A stretch of 64,000 nucleotides of DNA from Lumbricus terrestris (GCA_949752735.1 OX457047.1:41045874-41109873); one strand, 5' to 3'; positions 1 through 10,525 are shown, counted from the first letter of the stretch. Notes: generated by a model not told the origin, from the letters alone. Numbers and translations: made by a program.

Positions 1-38
1 CAGGATTGTTCACTGTCTTCTATGTCCACTTACACATA

Positions 39-670
39 CACTGTGCCCCATAAAAAACACACCAAAAAACTTTGTAATGAAACGCATGTAAGTCTAATGT
101 TAAATAAGAAAAAGTAATGTTTCATTTAAGAAGATGTTCGAAGTGATGTCCCTTCGCTTGAACGCAGGCTCTCAGCCTTGGCCGCCACTGTTCAATAGCT
201 TTGTCAATGACACTCTGCTTCAACTGTGCCCACACAACGAAGAGGCGCTCTTTCAACTCGTCGATGTCCCGTATTGCTGTCTGGTAGACGCGTTCCTGTA
301 TTAGACCCCAAATTCTGTAGGACTTCAACGGGATTCAGGTCTGATGAGTTTGCTGGCCAGAGTTCCGGTCCAATGAAGCTTGGTGTTTCACGTCGCAGCA
401 ACGCAGTGGTGTCCTTTGCGCGATGTGCTGGGGCGCTGTCCTGCTGGAGAATGAATAAGTCGCTTGACATCCTCCTGTTTCCAAACACGCCTAGTCGCCT
501 AGTCTGCGTCACTGCCTCTAACAGCAACCACTTCTGTGAGTAAGTAAAATGTTAAATATTTTGTGGCAAAATTATTTGAGAAACAACGTACAAACTTTTA
601 ATACAATTGGCTTAGTTTTATAGAAGATTTTTGAAAAGTTTTTTGGTGTGTTTTTTTATGGGGCACAGTG
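39..670 (-). mobile_element. Tc1/mariner-type transposon, internally deleted
   Basis: The ends are inverted repeats of about 34 bp: CACTGTGCCCCATAAAAAAC at the left reads again from the right end with a single-base indel. The dinucleotide TA flanks both ends (37-38 and 671-672), the target duplication expected of this superfamily. The 632-bp length is about half that of an autonomous element and only the C-terminal third of a transposase remains, on the - strand, so this is a deletion derivative that could be moved only in trans. Confidence 0.88.
120..527 (-). pseudogene. Tc1/mariner (DDE) transposase, C-terminal fragment, frameshifted
   Basis: Two overlapping minus-strand frames together give the C-terminal part of an IS630/Tc1/mariner transposase. 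The upstream frame (to about 330) carries LQQDSAPAHRA, the block with the second catalytic Asp, and NSSDLNPVE, the block with the third acidic residue. The downstream frame (328-122) continues with YRIWGLIQERVYQ and ends RLRACVQAKGHHFEHLL, the usual C-terminus of this family. The frame changes near 325-330, and the DNA-binding N-terminus and first catalytic Asp are absent. It cannot encode an active enzyme. Confidence 0.85.
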
Positions 671-802
671 TAGTTGACTACATAGTTAGTCTACCAACGC
701 AAATTGTCCCCAATTGATAAGCACAAGCTAAGGCGTGAAGGTCGCCCATAGTCGCCAACGGTATATTTGTTTTAAGCATAAGCCTAAGTTCGTTTATTTT
801 CG

Positions 803-884
803 GCATATGACCAATGGGCCTGTGACCAATAGACCCTATGACCAATAAACCATATGACCAATCAGCCTATGACCAATGGTCCTA
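803..884. repeat. 16-bp minisatellite (TATGACCAAT core)
   Basis: Five imperfect units of about 16 bp share the core TATGACCAAT followed by a variable hexamer. The array lies between the mariner derivative and a GAT/GAC microsatellite. Confidence 0.8.
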
Positions 885-949
885 GAGCCCAATCAATTGG
901 GTCGCAGTAGTAGTCGCAGTCAGACCTAATTAGCAAAGCATCAGAGCAA

Positions 950-1254
950 CAGATGATGATGACGATGACGATGATGATGACGATGACGATGACGATGATG
1001 ATGATGATGATGATGACGATGACGATGATGATGATGATGATGAGGATGATGATAATAATAATAATATAAAAAAAATAATTATAATAATAGCCTAATTTGA
1101 TAATAACATCAATATTTTGTAACAACAACGATATTTGCAATAACAACAGCAATAATATTGATGATGATGACTATGATGATGATGACGGTGATGATCATAA
1201 TTAAAAAATAGCAATAATTAGAGTATTAATAATAAAAAATAATTACAATATTAG

Positions 1255-1311
<57 letters not shown>

Positions 1312-1342
1312 CGATGACGACGACGGCGACGACGACGACGTC

Positions 1343-1374
<32 letters not shown>

Positions 1375-1440
1375 CGACGACGACGATGATGATGATGATG
1401 ATGATTGCGATGATGATGATCGCGATGATGATGATGAAAA
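950..1440. repeat. GAT/GAC trinucleotide microsatellites
   Basis: Two blocks (about 950-1060 and 1254-1440) consist of GAT and GAC triplets, separated by AT-rich sequence containing AAT runs. The second block shifts from pure GAT to GAC and back, which suggests local point mutation spread by slippage. The long Asp, Met or Ile ORFs here are artefacts of the repeat. Confidence 0.95.
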
Positions 1441-1536
1441 TCAAAATAAAATTCATGGTAATTGGATTTGCTCGCTAATTGGATTTCGTCAGACAAGCTA
1501 AGCATTTCTCAATATACGAAATCGTGCTTCGAAACC

Positions 1537-1852
1537 CATGGGCGGAGTTTATCAGTGGCTTTGGGGCTAAGCCCCCCAAGAAGTCACAGATTCATTTTTT
1601 CACCGTGTAAATGGTATCGTTTTCGAGCTTAGCCGCCCCCCCCCCCCAAGAACTTTAAATCAAATGACTGGCTGGGAAATGAAGTCATTTTCATGACATT
1701 TGAACTTGACGACTAAAAAAAGGTCGTCAACTCTTTTGGGCCCACACGGCCCCACAGGCATGAGAAAAAAATATTGTCGGCGCCGCTCGCTCTGTACCAA
1801 GTTTTTTTTATCCCCCTTCCACAATAAAAACGGAAACCAAACTCCGCCCATG
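1537..1852. mobile_element. hAT-like MITE (CATGGGCGGAGTTT ends) with hairpin core
   Basis: The terminal inverted repeat CATGGGCGGAGTTT is matched by AAACTCCGCCCATG at the other end. The 8-bp flanks TCGAAACC and TCGAAGCC differ at one base, as in an ageing hAT duplication. The interior holds a poly-C tract and, near 1709-1735, the GACGACTAAAAAAAGGTCGTC type hairpin shared with other MITEs in this window. No coding capacity. Confidence 0.75.
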
Positions 1853-1860
1853 TCGAAGCC

Positions 1861-2397
1861 TTATCAGGATAGGCATACGATCGATCAGAGAGCCAGCTGG
1901 ACTGACACGACTGGATGGGAAAATACTAGATAGCCAAACCTTCGTTCACTGGAAATGTTTGCACGGTGACAGTGCCACTATCTGATTTGGGATGTGACCA
2001 TTATCGATACTTTCGAACCATCGTGCCTGACAGAGACTTCTGCAATGGCTAGAGAAGCTGCAGAAGTAAACACTGCTAGGAGAATATATGCCCCGCGCTA
2101 CAGTCGAGGCACAGCTTCACTCCAGATGCGCTAGAAACGTTGGATCTAAGGACCATAAGTTCAGGACGGCTCGGACTTCATCACGAAGCTTGACCGCGGC
2201 TGACAAGAATAACAGAAGACCCGCAAGAAACCTCCTTCTTCCAAATGATCTCAGTCGCAGTCCAGTGATTCAACGCCACCGCATACCTGGGTCTTTGGGA
2301 ACGACAAGGCAGCAGAACTTTATTTTTAGAGGAACAGATATGATGATAAGACTTGAAGTGCAACAAATTTTGATGATGATAACTATAAATATTCAAC
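1861..2397. other. Unassigned sequence between MITE and microsatellite
   Basis: Mixed composition with no ORF resembling a known family and no recognisable repeat. An ORF running from 2088 into the microsatellite becomes poly-Met/Ile and is not credible as a gene. Confidence 0.4.
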
Positions 2398-2672
<275 letters not shown>

Positions 2673-4884
2673 AACTTGTTGGATTGGTGAGATCGTTCCC
2701 CGTTGGATCGGCCGGCGGACCGGATGGATTCCGCCCTCAGTTTCTCGTGGACCTGATAAGCAACAAAGAGTCCTCGCAGGACCTCATCCAGGCATTAACG
2801 GGATTTGTTAACATCATGCTGAGGGGCGAGTGCCCCGAGGAAATCCGTAGACTGATGTTCGGAGGCACACTGATCGCACTCTCCAAAAGCAATGGTGGTC
2901 TGAGACCGATAGTTGTCGGTTATGTCTGGAGGAGACTAACAGCAAAGGCGGCAAATAAGTATGCGGTCGATAAGCTGGCAGCCTTCTTCACCCCTCTTCA
3001 AGTTGGCATAGCTACACCTGGGGGATGTGAGTCGGCGGTCCATGCTGCCAGAGCATTTATTACAAACATGCCCAAGGGACAGGTCTTCGTCAAGCTAGAC
3101 TTCAGCAATGCTTTTAATACACTGAGACGAGACGTGATGCTGCGGGCAGTTTATGAGACCACACCCGACCTGTATCCATTTATACATCAGTCATATGCAG
3201 AGGAGTCAATGCTTCAATTTGGGGAGTTTGTGGTCAGATCACAGATGGGACCACAGCAGGGGGACCCTTTGGGTCCTCTGCTTTTCTGTCTGCCACTACA
3301 GCCTGCCTTACGGTCACTGACATCCGACTTCCGAGTTGGATACCTGGATGACCTGTCATTAGGAGGAAGAACGGAGGACGTGGACCACGACATGAACATC
3401 ATATTAGGATTGGAGTCAACTCTAGGCCTATCCCTGAATAGACAGAAGTGCGAAATCTTGGGTGGTGAAAATATAGCAGAGACGACATTTGAGGACTTCA
3501 AGCGAGTTACCATGGACTCGATTACTCTGCTGGGAGCACCACGCTGCAGAGGCACGGCACTAGATGAAGCATTGGAAGATCATTCAAAGAAATTGGAGCT
3601 GGCTATGATGGACATGAGGAGGTTACCCACGCAGGGAGCTCTGATGCTTATAAGATCTTGCTTCGGGGCGGCGAGGTTAACCTTCCTGCTCAGAACCGCA
3701 CAATTCTGGGAACACCCGTTGCTGAGCAAAATGGATCAACAGATGAGGGTTGGATTGGAAGCAATCGTTAACATCAGATTGAGCGATATCCAATGGATAC
3801 AGGCGACGTTACCGATAAGAGACGGTGGATTGGGGATTAGAAGGCTTCAGATGCTGGCATCTTCCGCATATCTTGCATCAGCTGCATCAGCCAGAATTCT
3901 TCAATCCGCTATTCTTTACTCGGAGGAGTGGCAAGACGTCTTCAGGGATGAGATTTTCTCTGCTCGCGAGGCAACGCTCCCAAACGGTGCGTTAGAGAAC
4001 ATCACTGCACAGAGGGTTTGGGATAGACCCCTAATTGAGAAAGACCTATCTGAGGTGTGGCGCTCGGCTACAGATCCGATTAACAGGGCCAGATTGGGGG
4101 TTGTGACTTCCGACCATGCAGGAGATTGGATGGCTGTATTCCCAATTGCCTCTTGTGGACTGTGCCTCAGTGATGAGGCTGTCCGTGTGGCGATAGGCCT
4201 ATATACGCTTGGGTCTGGACCTGTGCGAGCCACACCAGTGCCAGTGCGGGGAAACAACAGATCAGAGAGGAAATCATGGTCTCGTCTGTAAGCTGTCTGG
4301 AGGGAGAAGTAGCAGGCACTTTGCGATGAATGACATCATCTGGAGGGCCCTCCAGCGAGCTGAAGTACCAAGCACTAAAGAACCAGCCGGCCTGTTTAGA
4401 AGCGATGGAAAAAGACCGGATGGAGCAACGCTGATACCCTGGTCAAGAGGCAAATATATGATTTGGGATGCCACCAGCGTGCACACGTGCGCAAACTCCT
4501 ATGTTCACCTCACGTCATTAACGCCTGGAGCAGCAGCAGAAACAGCAGCCACTAGGAAGATCACCAAGTATGCTGAAACCCCCACTACTCATGATTTTAT
4601 TCCAGTGGCACTGGAAACCCTTGGTCCAATCAACGCTCAGGGCCGGGAATTTTTGGCAGAACTGGGTCGGCGTTTGACCATTGTTTCTGGAGACCCGCAA
4701 GAGACAGCACGCTTGTTTCAGCGACTTTCAATTTGCACGCAGAAGTTTAATGCCGTTGCATTTCGAGGCACTTTTGCACAACTGACCGATGAGGATGACC
4801 GCTAACTCCAGAACAACAACGCTTTTATTAATGATTTTAAGCCTGAGAGATCATAAATACCTCGGGCGCTAAAAAAAAAAAAAA
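2673..4884 (+). mobile_element. 5'-truncated LINE with restriction-like endonuclease, in TAA repeats
   Basis: A non-LTR retrotransposon begins inside the reverse transcriptase domain immediately after a TAA tract, continues through a C-terminal endonuclease and a short 3' UTR, and ends in an A run followed by more TAA repeats. RT followed by a C-terminal CCHC/PD-type endonuclease is the architecture of the RLE LINEs (R2, R4/Dong, NeSL, CRE). Dong-type members are known to insert into TAA repeats. No LTR, protease or integrase is seen. Clade assignment is inference. Confidence 0.8.
2684..4805 (+). pseudogene. Reverse transcriptase-RLE endonuclease ORF, truncated and frameshifted
   Basis: The upstream part (2684 to about 4205) has the LINE RT blocks: an N-terminal GGPDGFRPQFL, LDFSNAF with the first catalytic Asp, QQGDPLGPLLF, and YLDDL with the second Asp pair (Leu in place of the common Ala). 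The downstream part, in the next frame from about 4209 to 4805, has a C-x-C-x9-H-x3-C zinc knuckle, then SRHFAMND, then KRPDG and WDAT, consistent with a PD-(D/E)XK restriction-like endonuclease. The join near 4200-4210 needs a single-base shift. The reading frame is otherwise open over about 700 codons, so the copy is young. Everything upstream of the RT is missing, as after incomplete reverse transcription. Confidence 0.82.
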
Positions 4885-4946
4885 TAATAATATTAATAAT
4901 AATAATAATTTAAAAAAAAAAAAAAAAAAAAATAATAATAATACTA

Positions 4947-5025
<79 letters not shown>

Positions 5026-5141
5026 TAATAATAGGACCTTTCCAGACTTTGATTTTATACTAGGCAGTAGTGAAGTCCATAAGTATCCAGTATACCTCGG
5101 GTACAAAATAAATAAATAAATAACATTAATAATTAATTAAT

Positions 5142-5198
<57 letters not shown>

Positions 5199-5220
5199 CA
5201 ACAACCACAACAACAACAAT
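4871..5220. repeat. A-tail and (AAT)n microsatellites at and beyond LINE 3' end
   Basis: A14, interrupted AAT, A20, (AAT)n with GAT variants to about 5033, then a short unique stretch and a second (AAT)n with a CAA block at 5145-5220. The first part is either the element's tail or the interrupted target repeat; the two cannot be separated here. Confidence 0.9.
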
Positions 5221-5238
5221 AATAAGACCTCATTATAC

Positions 5239-5517
5239 CTTCTGGAGTAGAGAGTTTGACGAAGGCCTTGAGCTGAAAGCCCAGTAAGAGATCTTGTCCT
5301 TGCGAAATCTCTGCCGCCGTCTGCTTCAACTGATTGCCTGTGTTCGGCTGATTCACCAGCTGAATTCCTTGATTCTCATTGCTAAGTGCAGCCGCAGTAC
5401 TTGCAGCGGGGCTGGGTTTCTGACTTTGACGCTGGCGTTGCTTTTGTATTTTCGCGTCTGATTTTCGTCGTTTCTTTAATGCCTGAACTTGAGTTGCCGA
5501 CTTTTGCGGGCATGAAC
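5239..5517 (-). CDS. Predicted internal exon of an unrecognised gene
   Basis: An open minus-strand frame encodes about 92 residues beginning SCPQKSATQVQALKKRRKSD and ending GFQLKAFVKLSTPEG. It has a Lys/Arg-rich first third, a Gln/Ser/Ala-rich middle that looks disordered, and a more ordered C-terminal segment. It is bounded by a plausible acceptor (a pyrimidine-rich stretch ending AAAGAG at about 5518) and a good donor (GAAG|GTATAA, exon end 5239). Base composition is richer than its surroundings and no repeat covers it. I do not recognise the family, and found no neighbouring exon that joins it with certainty; the possible first exon at 8717-8953 is on the same strand. Confidence 0.45.
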
Positions 5518-5840
5518 CTCTTTAAAGCAAAACAAAAACAATAAGAGTTTGTGATTTTGCGTGAAGCGGAATTCACACGAGCTGTTCTGTTTTCGCATTG
5601 AATGTCACAACGCTAATTAGTGACGGAGCCAATATTACAGATTTGGACTGCAGCCTATAGGACCCTTCTCTTTCGCGCCTCCCTTCACATTTCTCCACTC
5701 TCCCCCATCTCCTTTAACAACAATGACAGTTTTTATAGCGCCTTAGAAATATGCACCTCCCTTCCCTTATTCGCCCCCCATTCTCTGTCCCATACCATAC
5801 CTTTCCCCTCCATCCCTTGCTAATCTCTTCCATTCCTGCT

Positions 5841-5981
5841 CAGCATGAGAATTGTAGAAAAATAACTGGAGTGAGGTCAGACGCTGATTTATGTGGGCTT
5901 GTGGTTGCACTGATGACTTTGCTATGGCGTCCTAAGAAAAACTAGGGGTTGATCCCACAACCCCCGGTCATTCTCACCTGG
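5841..5981. mobile_element. Short MITE, GTGAGAATTG-end family, copy 1
   Basis: The ends are inverted (CAGCATGAGAAT and ATTCTCACCTGG). The interior matches two other copies at 12468-12612 and 35833-35973: a conserved GAAAAATAAC near the left end and a shared right half. About 140 bp, no coding capacity. The flanking octamers are only loosely similar here. A fragment of a LINE 3' tail (TATAGCGCC) lies just upstream at about 5733-5745. Confidence 0.6.
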
Positions 5982-6115
5982 ATTCTCCTACACCATCTAC
6001 CACGAATCAGCATCGCCTTGAAGCGGGGGGTTCGAGAATTTTTGAACCCGAGAAAAACTAGTAACACGAGTCTTAGGTCAAAGGTCAACCAAAAGACATT
6101 AGCATGTGGCTAATA

Positions 6116-6890
6116 CAGTGAGGTCACCCACCGTCTTTTGACGATTCAAAAACGAAATGCAAAAAATTAGGTTTTTTGCCAATATCATGGCCAGAAGTAA
6201 GAATTGCGAAATGAAATTTTACAGGCTCAAAGACAATTCACATTTACACATTATGGCCAGATTTCATCAAAATATTTCAAACAGAACAAAAGTTATACCA
6301 CTTTTAGTGAGGCCACCCACTGTTTTTTGACGATTCAAAAACGTAAAAGTAAAAGTAACAAAAAGTAACAAAAACACGATTTTATTAAGTCTCATCTCAA
6401 ATAACTGTTGTCAAATGAACTTGGTAGTGCTTCACAACTTGCGTTCAATGTGCCCACCACCAGTGCCAAAACTACTTTTGAGTCTCTTTGCAAAGTTCTT
6501 GATGACAGATTCCTTATTTAGCAATTTGATTGTCATCTTGCTAAGTGACTTCTCAGTGACGCGCAGCTATGCTGGACCCTGTTTCTTGTTTAAATAGTAA
6601 TAATAATGATCATCTGGCAATATCAAGGATATATTTGATACCAATTATTTGAGATGAGAAAACAATCGTGTGTTTGTTACTTTTTTGTTGCGTTTCGTTT
6701 TTGAATCGTCAAAGAACGGTTGGTGACCTCCCTAAAAGTGGTATAACTTTTGTTCTGTTTGAAATATTTTGATGAAATCAGACCATCATGTATAAATATG
6801 AATTGTCTTTAAGACTGTAAACTTTCATTTCGAAATGTTTACTTTTGGCCACGATATTGGCAAATGATAGGGAGGTCTTTTTCTGCGCAC
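6116..6890. repeat. Fold-back element with long inverted arms
   Basis: Arms of about 230 bp (roughly 6170-6412 and 6645-6868) are inverted copies of each other, including a CAAAATATTTCAAACAGAAC block. The left side also has a direct duplication: GTGAGG(T/C)CACCCAC followed by TTGACGATTCAAAAACG occurs at 6118 and 6307. The spacer of about 230 bp has no convincing ORF. Related sequence recurs at 17216-17830. Insertion duplications were not identified. Confidence 0.7.
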
Positions 6891-7206
6891 TCTGTACATT
6901 GAAAGACGGCTGCTTACGATCAGGTATCCATATAGTGTAAATTCTTAAAAGCTAAAATATTAGAATTGTCGCCTTTTTCTTAGTGAATGCTATAATTATG
7001 ATGTCCCAATTGTGCATCTCATAATAATACGGAAGGCAATGTCAATGTAAACAAAACTCTATACGGAAGGCAATGTCATGGCATTATGTCAATAAAAAAA
7101 TTTAAATTACAATTTTTTTTAGAAAAAATTACAAAAATTATCTGAGTCGCGTCAAAGAAAGAGGGTCGGTCGGGTTACCGGAAACACAACATTATTTTTT
7201 GGCCTA
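6891..7206. other. Unassigned AT-rich sequence
   Basis: A short direct repeat (ATACGGAAGGCAATGTCA occurs at about 7028 and 7061) is the only structure noted. No gene seen. Confidence 0.4.
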
Positions 7207-7315
7207 ACGAACGAATCAGCGACTAGGTCACTAAACTCTTCAGCCGTCAATTAAAAGCAGGTGTATATTGCAAAAGCATAAAATGAGCACTAATCATTAT
7301 TTCTAAAGCACCCAC

Positions 7316-7447
7316 CGTGCACTTTCAGAGGCACTTCCAACTCGAGAAGGATCGGTTGACTGAGGAAGATTTCTCGCGACTTCAGACACAGTCCGCGGAT
7401 CTCGTTGTCCGTCAGCTGGACATTCTTTCCAGGTTTCGATCCCCGTA
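7316..7447 (-). CDS. PP1 catalytic subunit exon 2-like, downstream copy
   Basis: The 132-base exon has a phase-1 acceptor (TTGCAG|TACGG) and donor (CACG|GTGGGT). It reads (V)[18 protein letters not shown] and continues through [19 protein letters not shown], the conserved N-terminal segment of the PP1 serine/threonine phosphatase just before the metal-binding GDIHG. Length and exon boundaries match exon 2 of animal PP1 genes as I recall them. The normally invariant APLKIC at the end is VPLKVH, an unusual change beside the active site. The next exon, with the catalytic Asp and His residues, was not found in the window. It may belong to a divergent PP1 paralogue whose other exons lie outside, or be a stray exon copy. 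Confidence 0.7.
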
Positions 7448-7657
7448 CTGCAACACGAGAGACAGAACAGAGTCCACCGCTATTACATCATAAATATATA
7501 TGCCTACGAGTTGTCTCCTTGAAAAGGTGCTAGATGCAAAGTCTCGTAATGAACGAATCAGCGAATAGACCGTTAAACTCTTCAGCCGTCAATTAAAAGC
7601 AGGTGTATATTGTAAAAGCATAAAATGAGCACTAATCATTATTTCTAAAGCACCCAC

Positions 7658-7789
7658 CGTGCACTTTCAGAGGCACTTCCAACTCGAGAAGGATCGGTTG
7701 ACTGAGGAAGATTTCTCGCGACTTCAGACACAGTCCGCGGATCTCGTTGTCCGTCAGCTGGACATTCTTTCCAGGTTTCGATCCCCGTA
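7658..7789 (-). CDS. PP1 catalytic subunit exon 2-like, upstream copy
   Basis: Identical base for base to the copy at 7316-7447, with the same splice sites and the same KVH replacement of KIC. If both were spliced in series the frame would be kept (132 bases each), producing a duplicated 44-residue segment that would disrupt the phosphatase fold, so at most one can be used per transcript. Identity argues for a very recent duplication or an assembly artefact. Confidence 0.65.
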
Positions 7790-7833
7790 CTGCAACACGA
7801 GACAGAACAGAGTCCACCGCGATTAATTTATTC

Positions 7834-8050
7834 GTACATACATACATACATGCATACATACATACATACATACATACATACATACATACATACATACATA
7901 CATACATACATACATACATACATACATACATACATACATACATACATACATACATACATACATACATACATACATACATACATACATACATACATACATA
8001 CATACATACATACATACATACATACATACATACATACATACATACATACA
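7834..8050. repeat. (TACA)n tetranucleotide microsatellite
   Basis: More than fifty nearly perfect TACA units with one TGCA variant near the start. ORFs reading Met-Tyr-Val-Cys or His-Thr-Tyr-Ile on either strand are products of the repeat. Confidence 0.98.
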
Positions 8051-8371
8051 GTCATGCTGCATAAGATGGAAGAGGAAAGGTTTCATCCATAATGTACGCA
8101 TGCAAAATAAATTCTTCATTTTGACGTAAAACATTAGATTATCTAAAACTTTGTATTATCCTGCAGTCATCCGACGGAATTTGATTATATTTTTTAATGG
8201 GGTGGGGTGGGTGTGAGAAGCTTATTTGTATGCACGCAGGGTTCCACAAAACATACTCCAGACAACAACACTTAAAGTTTTCATTCTGTCTCAATCTAAA
8301 CTCGTTTTTGGATAAAAGAACTACTTGTATGTATGGACATTATTTATCCAACAAAATGCATCCAAAGTAAG

Positions 8372-8422
<51 letters not shown>

Positions 8423-8716
8423 TAAAAACTGGAACAAAATCATCAAAATAATACCCTTCAATCTTACACTTTCTCAAACTGTTGGTATTTGCATTGATCA
8501 GATCTACATTTTTTGTTAAATTACAATCTACAATAATCAACAATTGAAAAACTGCAGTCTTAAGTTTTTGCCAATTTTCCTTCAACTCAAATTTGGTCAC
8601 CCTAACGGTGACCCTATTATACATAGACATAGACTGCTGAAATGCCATCTGGACCTCTTACGAAACTGAATATGTCAAATACAGATTTAAAACCAGCATA
8701 ATATCTTCGCCATGAG
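8051..8716. other. Unassigned sequence with (AT)n
   Basis: Contains a pure (AT)n tract at about 8377-8420. The rest is AT-rich unique sequence without a supported gene. Confidence 0.5.
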
Positions 8717-8953
8717 TCAGTTTGAATTATAAGTGTGCCAGTAGGCTACGCCTTGCCTTGTGCGAAGAAGAGCTGGATATGGAGCCTGAAACAACTGGCT
8801 TTTCACTTCGATCTCATCATCGTCGTCGTATATGTCCTCATCGTGTGTGAGTATTCCGATATGTGACGCAATGTCCAGACCATCATCGCTGTCTCTCGAT
8901 CTCGTGTTTTGTCTTTTGTTCCTCGGCTCATCTGGGGACAGGGGTCGCTTCAT
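8717..8953 (-). CDS. Possible first coding exon, acidic nuclear-type protein
   Basis: A minus-strand ATG with a purine at -3 opens a 78-codon frame starting MKRPLSPDEPRNKRQNTR, with two basic clusters resembling a nuclear localisation signal. A run of Asp/Glu (DEDIYDDDDEIE) follows, then SQLFQAPYPALLRTRQ. Codon use looks coding and no repeat explains the frame. A donor near the end is weak (GC|GTAGCC), so the exon boundary is uncertain. Family not recognised; it may be a small independent ORF or chance. Confidence 0.35.
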   Translation of the reverse strand: MKRPLSPDEPRNKRQNTRSRDSDDGLDIASHIGILTHDEDIYDDDDEIEVKSQLFQAPYPALLRTRQGVAYWHTYNSN

Positions 8954-9049
8954 GTCGTCGTGTTACTAATATATTTCGTAAATATCTGAATAAACCATCA
9001 TTTTTTTAATTAGCAAAAATTGATAAATTCCGCACTCTCCGCTATAAAG

Positions 9050-9098
9050 GTTTGTGTGTGTACGTGTGTGACTGTGTGTGCATGCCTTTGTGCCAGTA

Positions 9099-9130
<32 letters not shown>

Positions 9131-9180
9131 TGCATGTGTACGTCTGAGTTTGTGTATCTGTGTGCATAAGCGTGTGCTCA
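9050..9180. repeat. GT-rich microsatellite
   Basis: Imperfect GT repeats with a pure core at about 9100-9130. Confidence 0.9.
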
Positions 9181-9297
9181 CAATTTTAATGGCTTAGTAA
9201 TGGAGGACCTTATTACAGAAATAGCCAAGTATAGTTTATGTTGACATACTGCTTTCTTGCTAAGAAGGATTCTAGTGTGATCCGAACACAGTATTCT

Positions 9298-9584
9298 CAG
9301 TAGCGGCGCTAGGGGGCTAAGCCCCCTAAAAAAGGCTATCCATTTTTTCCCATGTAAAAAGAAAATATTTCCACGATTAACCCCCTTTAGCGCACCCCCA
9401 AAAAACCCGTAAAGGTGCGCACGAGGTTTGCTAGACAGTTTGGCGGATATGAAAAAGGACAATTTTCGAAGATTTTCGACCAAATGACTTTTAAAAAGGT
9501 CGTCGGAAATTTTGGCGGCGGAAAACGGAAAATTTTCTCCCGCAAATTCAGCCCCCCAAAACTGAAATCCTAGCGGCGCCACTG
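9298..9584. mobile_element. hAT-like MITE (CAGTRGCGGCGCTAGG ends), copy 1
   Basis: The terminal inverted repeats CAGTAGCGGCGC and GCGGCGCCACTG are flanked by an exact 8-bp duplication, AGTATTCT (9290-9297 and 9585-9592). The interior contains the GAC...AAAAAGGTCGTC hairpin core and a GGCGGCGGAAAA segment shared with the copy at 42041-42461. 287 bp, non-coding. Confidence 0.88.
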
Positions 9585-9683
9585 AGTATTCTATATTATA
9601 CCCTGTGAATGTTGCACAGGTCCGAATTATTTTGATGACCCTTGCTCAAAACATCATAATATCGTATTCGCAATCGTAAGCGT

Positions 9684-9725
9684 ATATAGCGCCACTTCAA
9701 GAGAAGTTTCTCAGAGGCGCTCCAG
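9684..9725 (-). mobile_element. LINE 3'-tail fragment
   Basis: TATAGCGCCACTTCAAG followed by CTCAGAGGCGCTCC is the reverse complement of the CR1/L2-like LINE 3' end seen more completely at 53530 and 58805. Confidence 0.7.
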
Positions 9726-10384
9726 ATCCGACAACGTTAAACCACAATCAAATACAATGATTTTCTAACGCTTGCGGAAAAGGGACAGAAAAAGACAAAG
9801 AAGTTATGATTATTGTACAGCAGCCGTATTCTTCCATTAGTCCATTCCACTATCTAGGTATGATGACAAGATCGTCGTTTTTCTTGCAATCTGTGTACTA
9901 AAACCCGTGCAACAAACTGACCTACCCGACTTCTTGCACTGTGTACTAGAGACCGTTCGGTGCAAAATATGGTATTTTGACTAATAGTAGTAGTAATTTC
10001 AGTGTAACGGCACTGTTTGATAGCAACATTATTGGTGTTGCCCTCCTCATTATCCAGGTTTGGGCTGGCAATCCGAAGTGCAAGCAGTAGTGTTGTGCTG
10101 ACTAATACCAGATTGCATGCGCATGGTATTGCAGCTGCTGGAAGAACACACCTTTTGTCAACATAACCTTGTAATGTGCCCGTAAAGATGATGTGTTACT
10201 GTTGGTATACTGTCAATAGCCTGGTATGAAGTACAATGTTGTGTAAGTAGTTTCATCTTTCGCATTGAAACAGTTTCGTTGAAGAAAATGGTAAAATTGC
10301 ATGGTGCTTCCAACAGCACGTCGAAGGACGTAAAACTTAATTAATGGCTCATCTGGTAGGCCTACAGTTAGCGGCATAATTACA
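9726..10384. other. Unassigned, with a weak copy of the CCAAGCCTGG repeat
   Basis: At about 10005-10090 a diverged minus-strand copy of the 115-bp family is visible (GGTGTTGCCCTCCTC followed by CAGGTTTGGGCTGGC). The remainder is unassigned. Confidence 0.5.
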
Positions 10385-10525
10385 GTATCCGGGACTGACG
10401 TGTCGGTTAGGTTCAGGTTTAGGGCTGTGAGGGTCGGTTAGGATCAGGTTAGGCGTCGTGAGGGTCGGTCTGGTTCAGGTTAGGCGTCGTGATGGTCGGT
10501 TAGAGTTAGGTATAGGTTAGTGTCA
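10385..10525. repeat. Minisatellite, GGTCGGTTAGG core
   Basis: Three to four imperfect units of about 38 bp, each with GGTCGGT, a GGTTCAGGTTAGG-like segment and GTCGTGA. Confidence 0.75.

Larger units (their letters stand above)
7207..7823. repeat. Tandem duplication (342-bp period) containing a PP1-like exon
   Basis: Sequence at about 7207-7480 is repeated at about 7551-7823. The exon inside is identical in both copies; the flanking intron sequence differs at only a few positions. The right copy is abutted by the TACA microsatellite. Confidence 0.9.

Noticed and set aside
950..1478. Long ORFs in GAT/GAC repeats on both strands
   Set aside because: They translate to homopolymeric Met, Asp, Ile, His, Val or Thr in every frame, as any trinucleotide repeat does.
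7632..8134. 135- and 103-codon ORFs across (TACA)n
   Set aside because: Only the PP1-like exon part (7658-7789) is real; the Met-Tyr-Val-Cys repeat part is intronic microsatellite.
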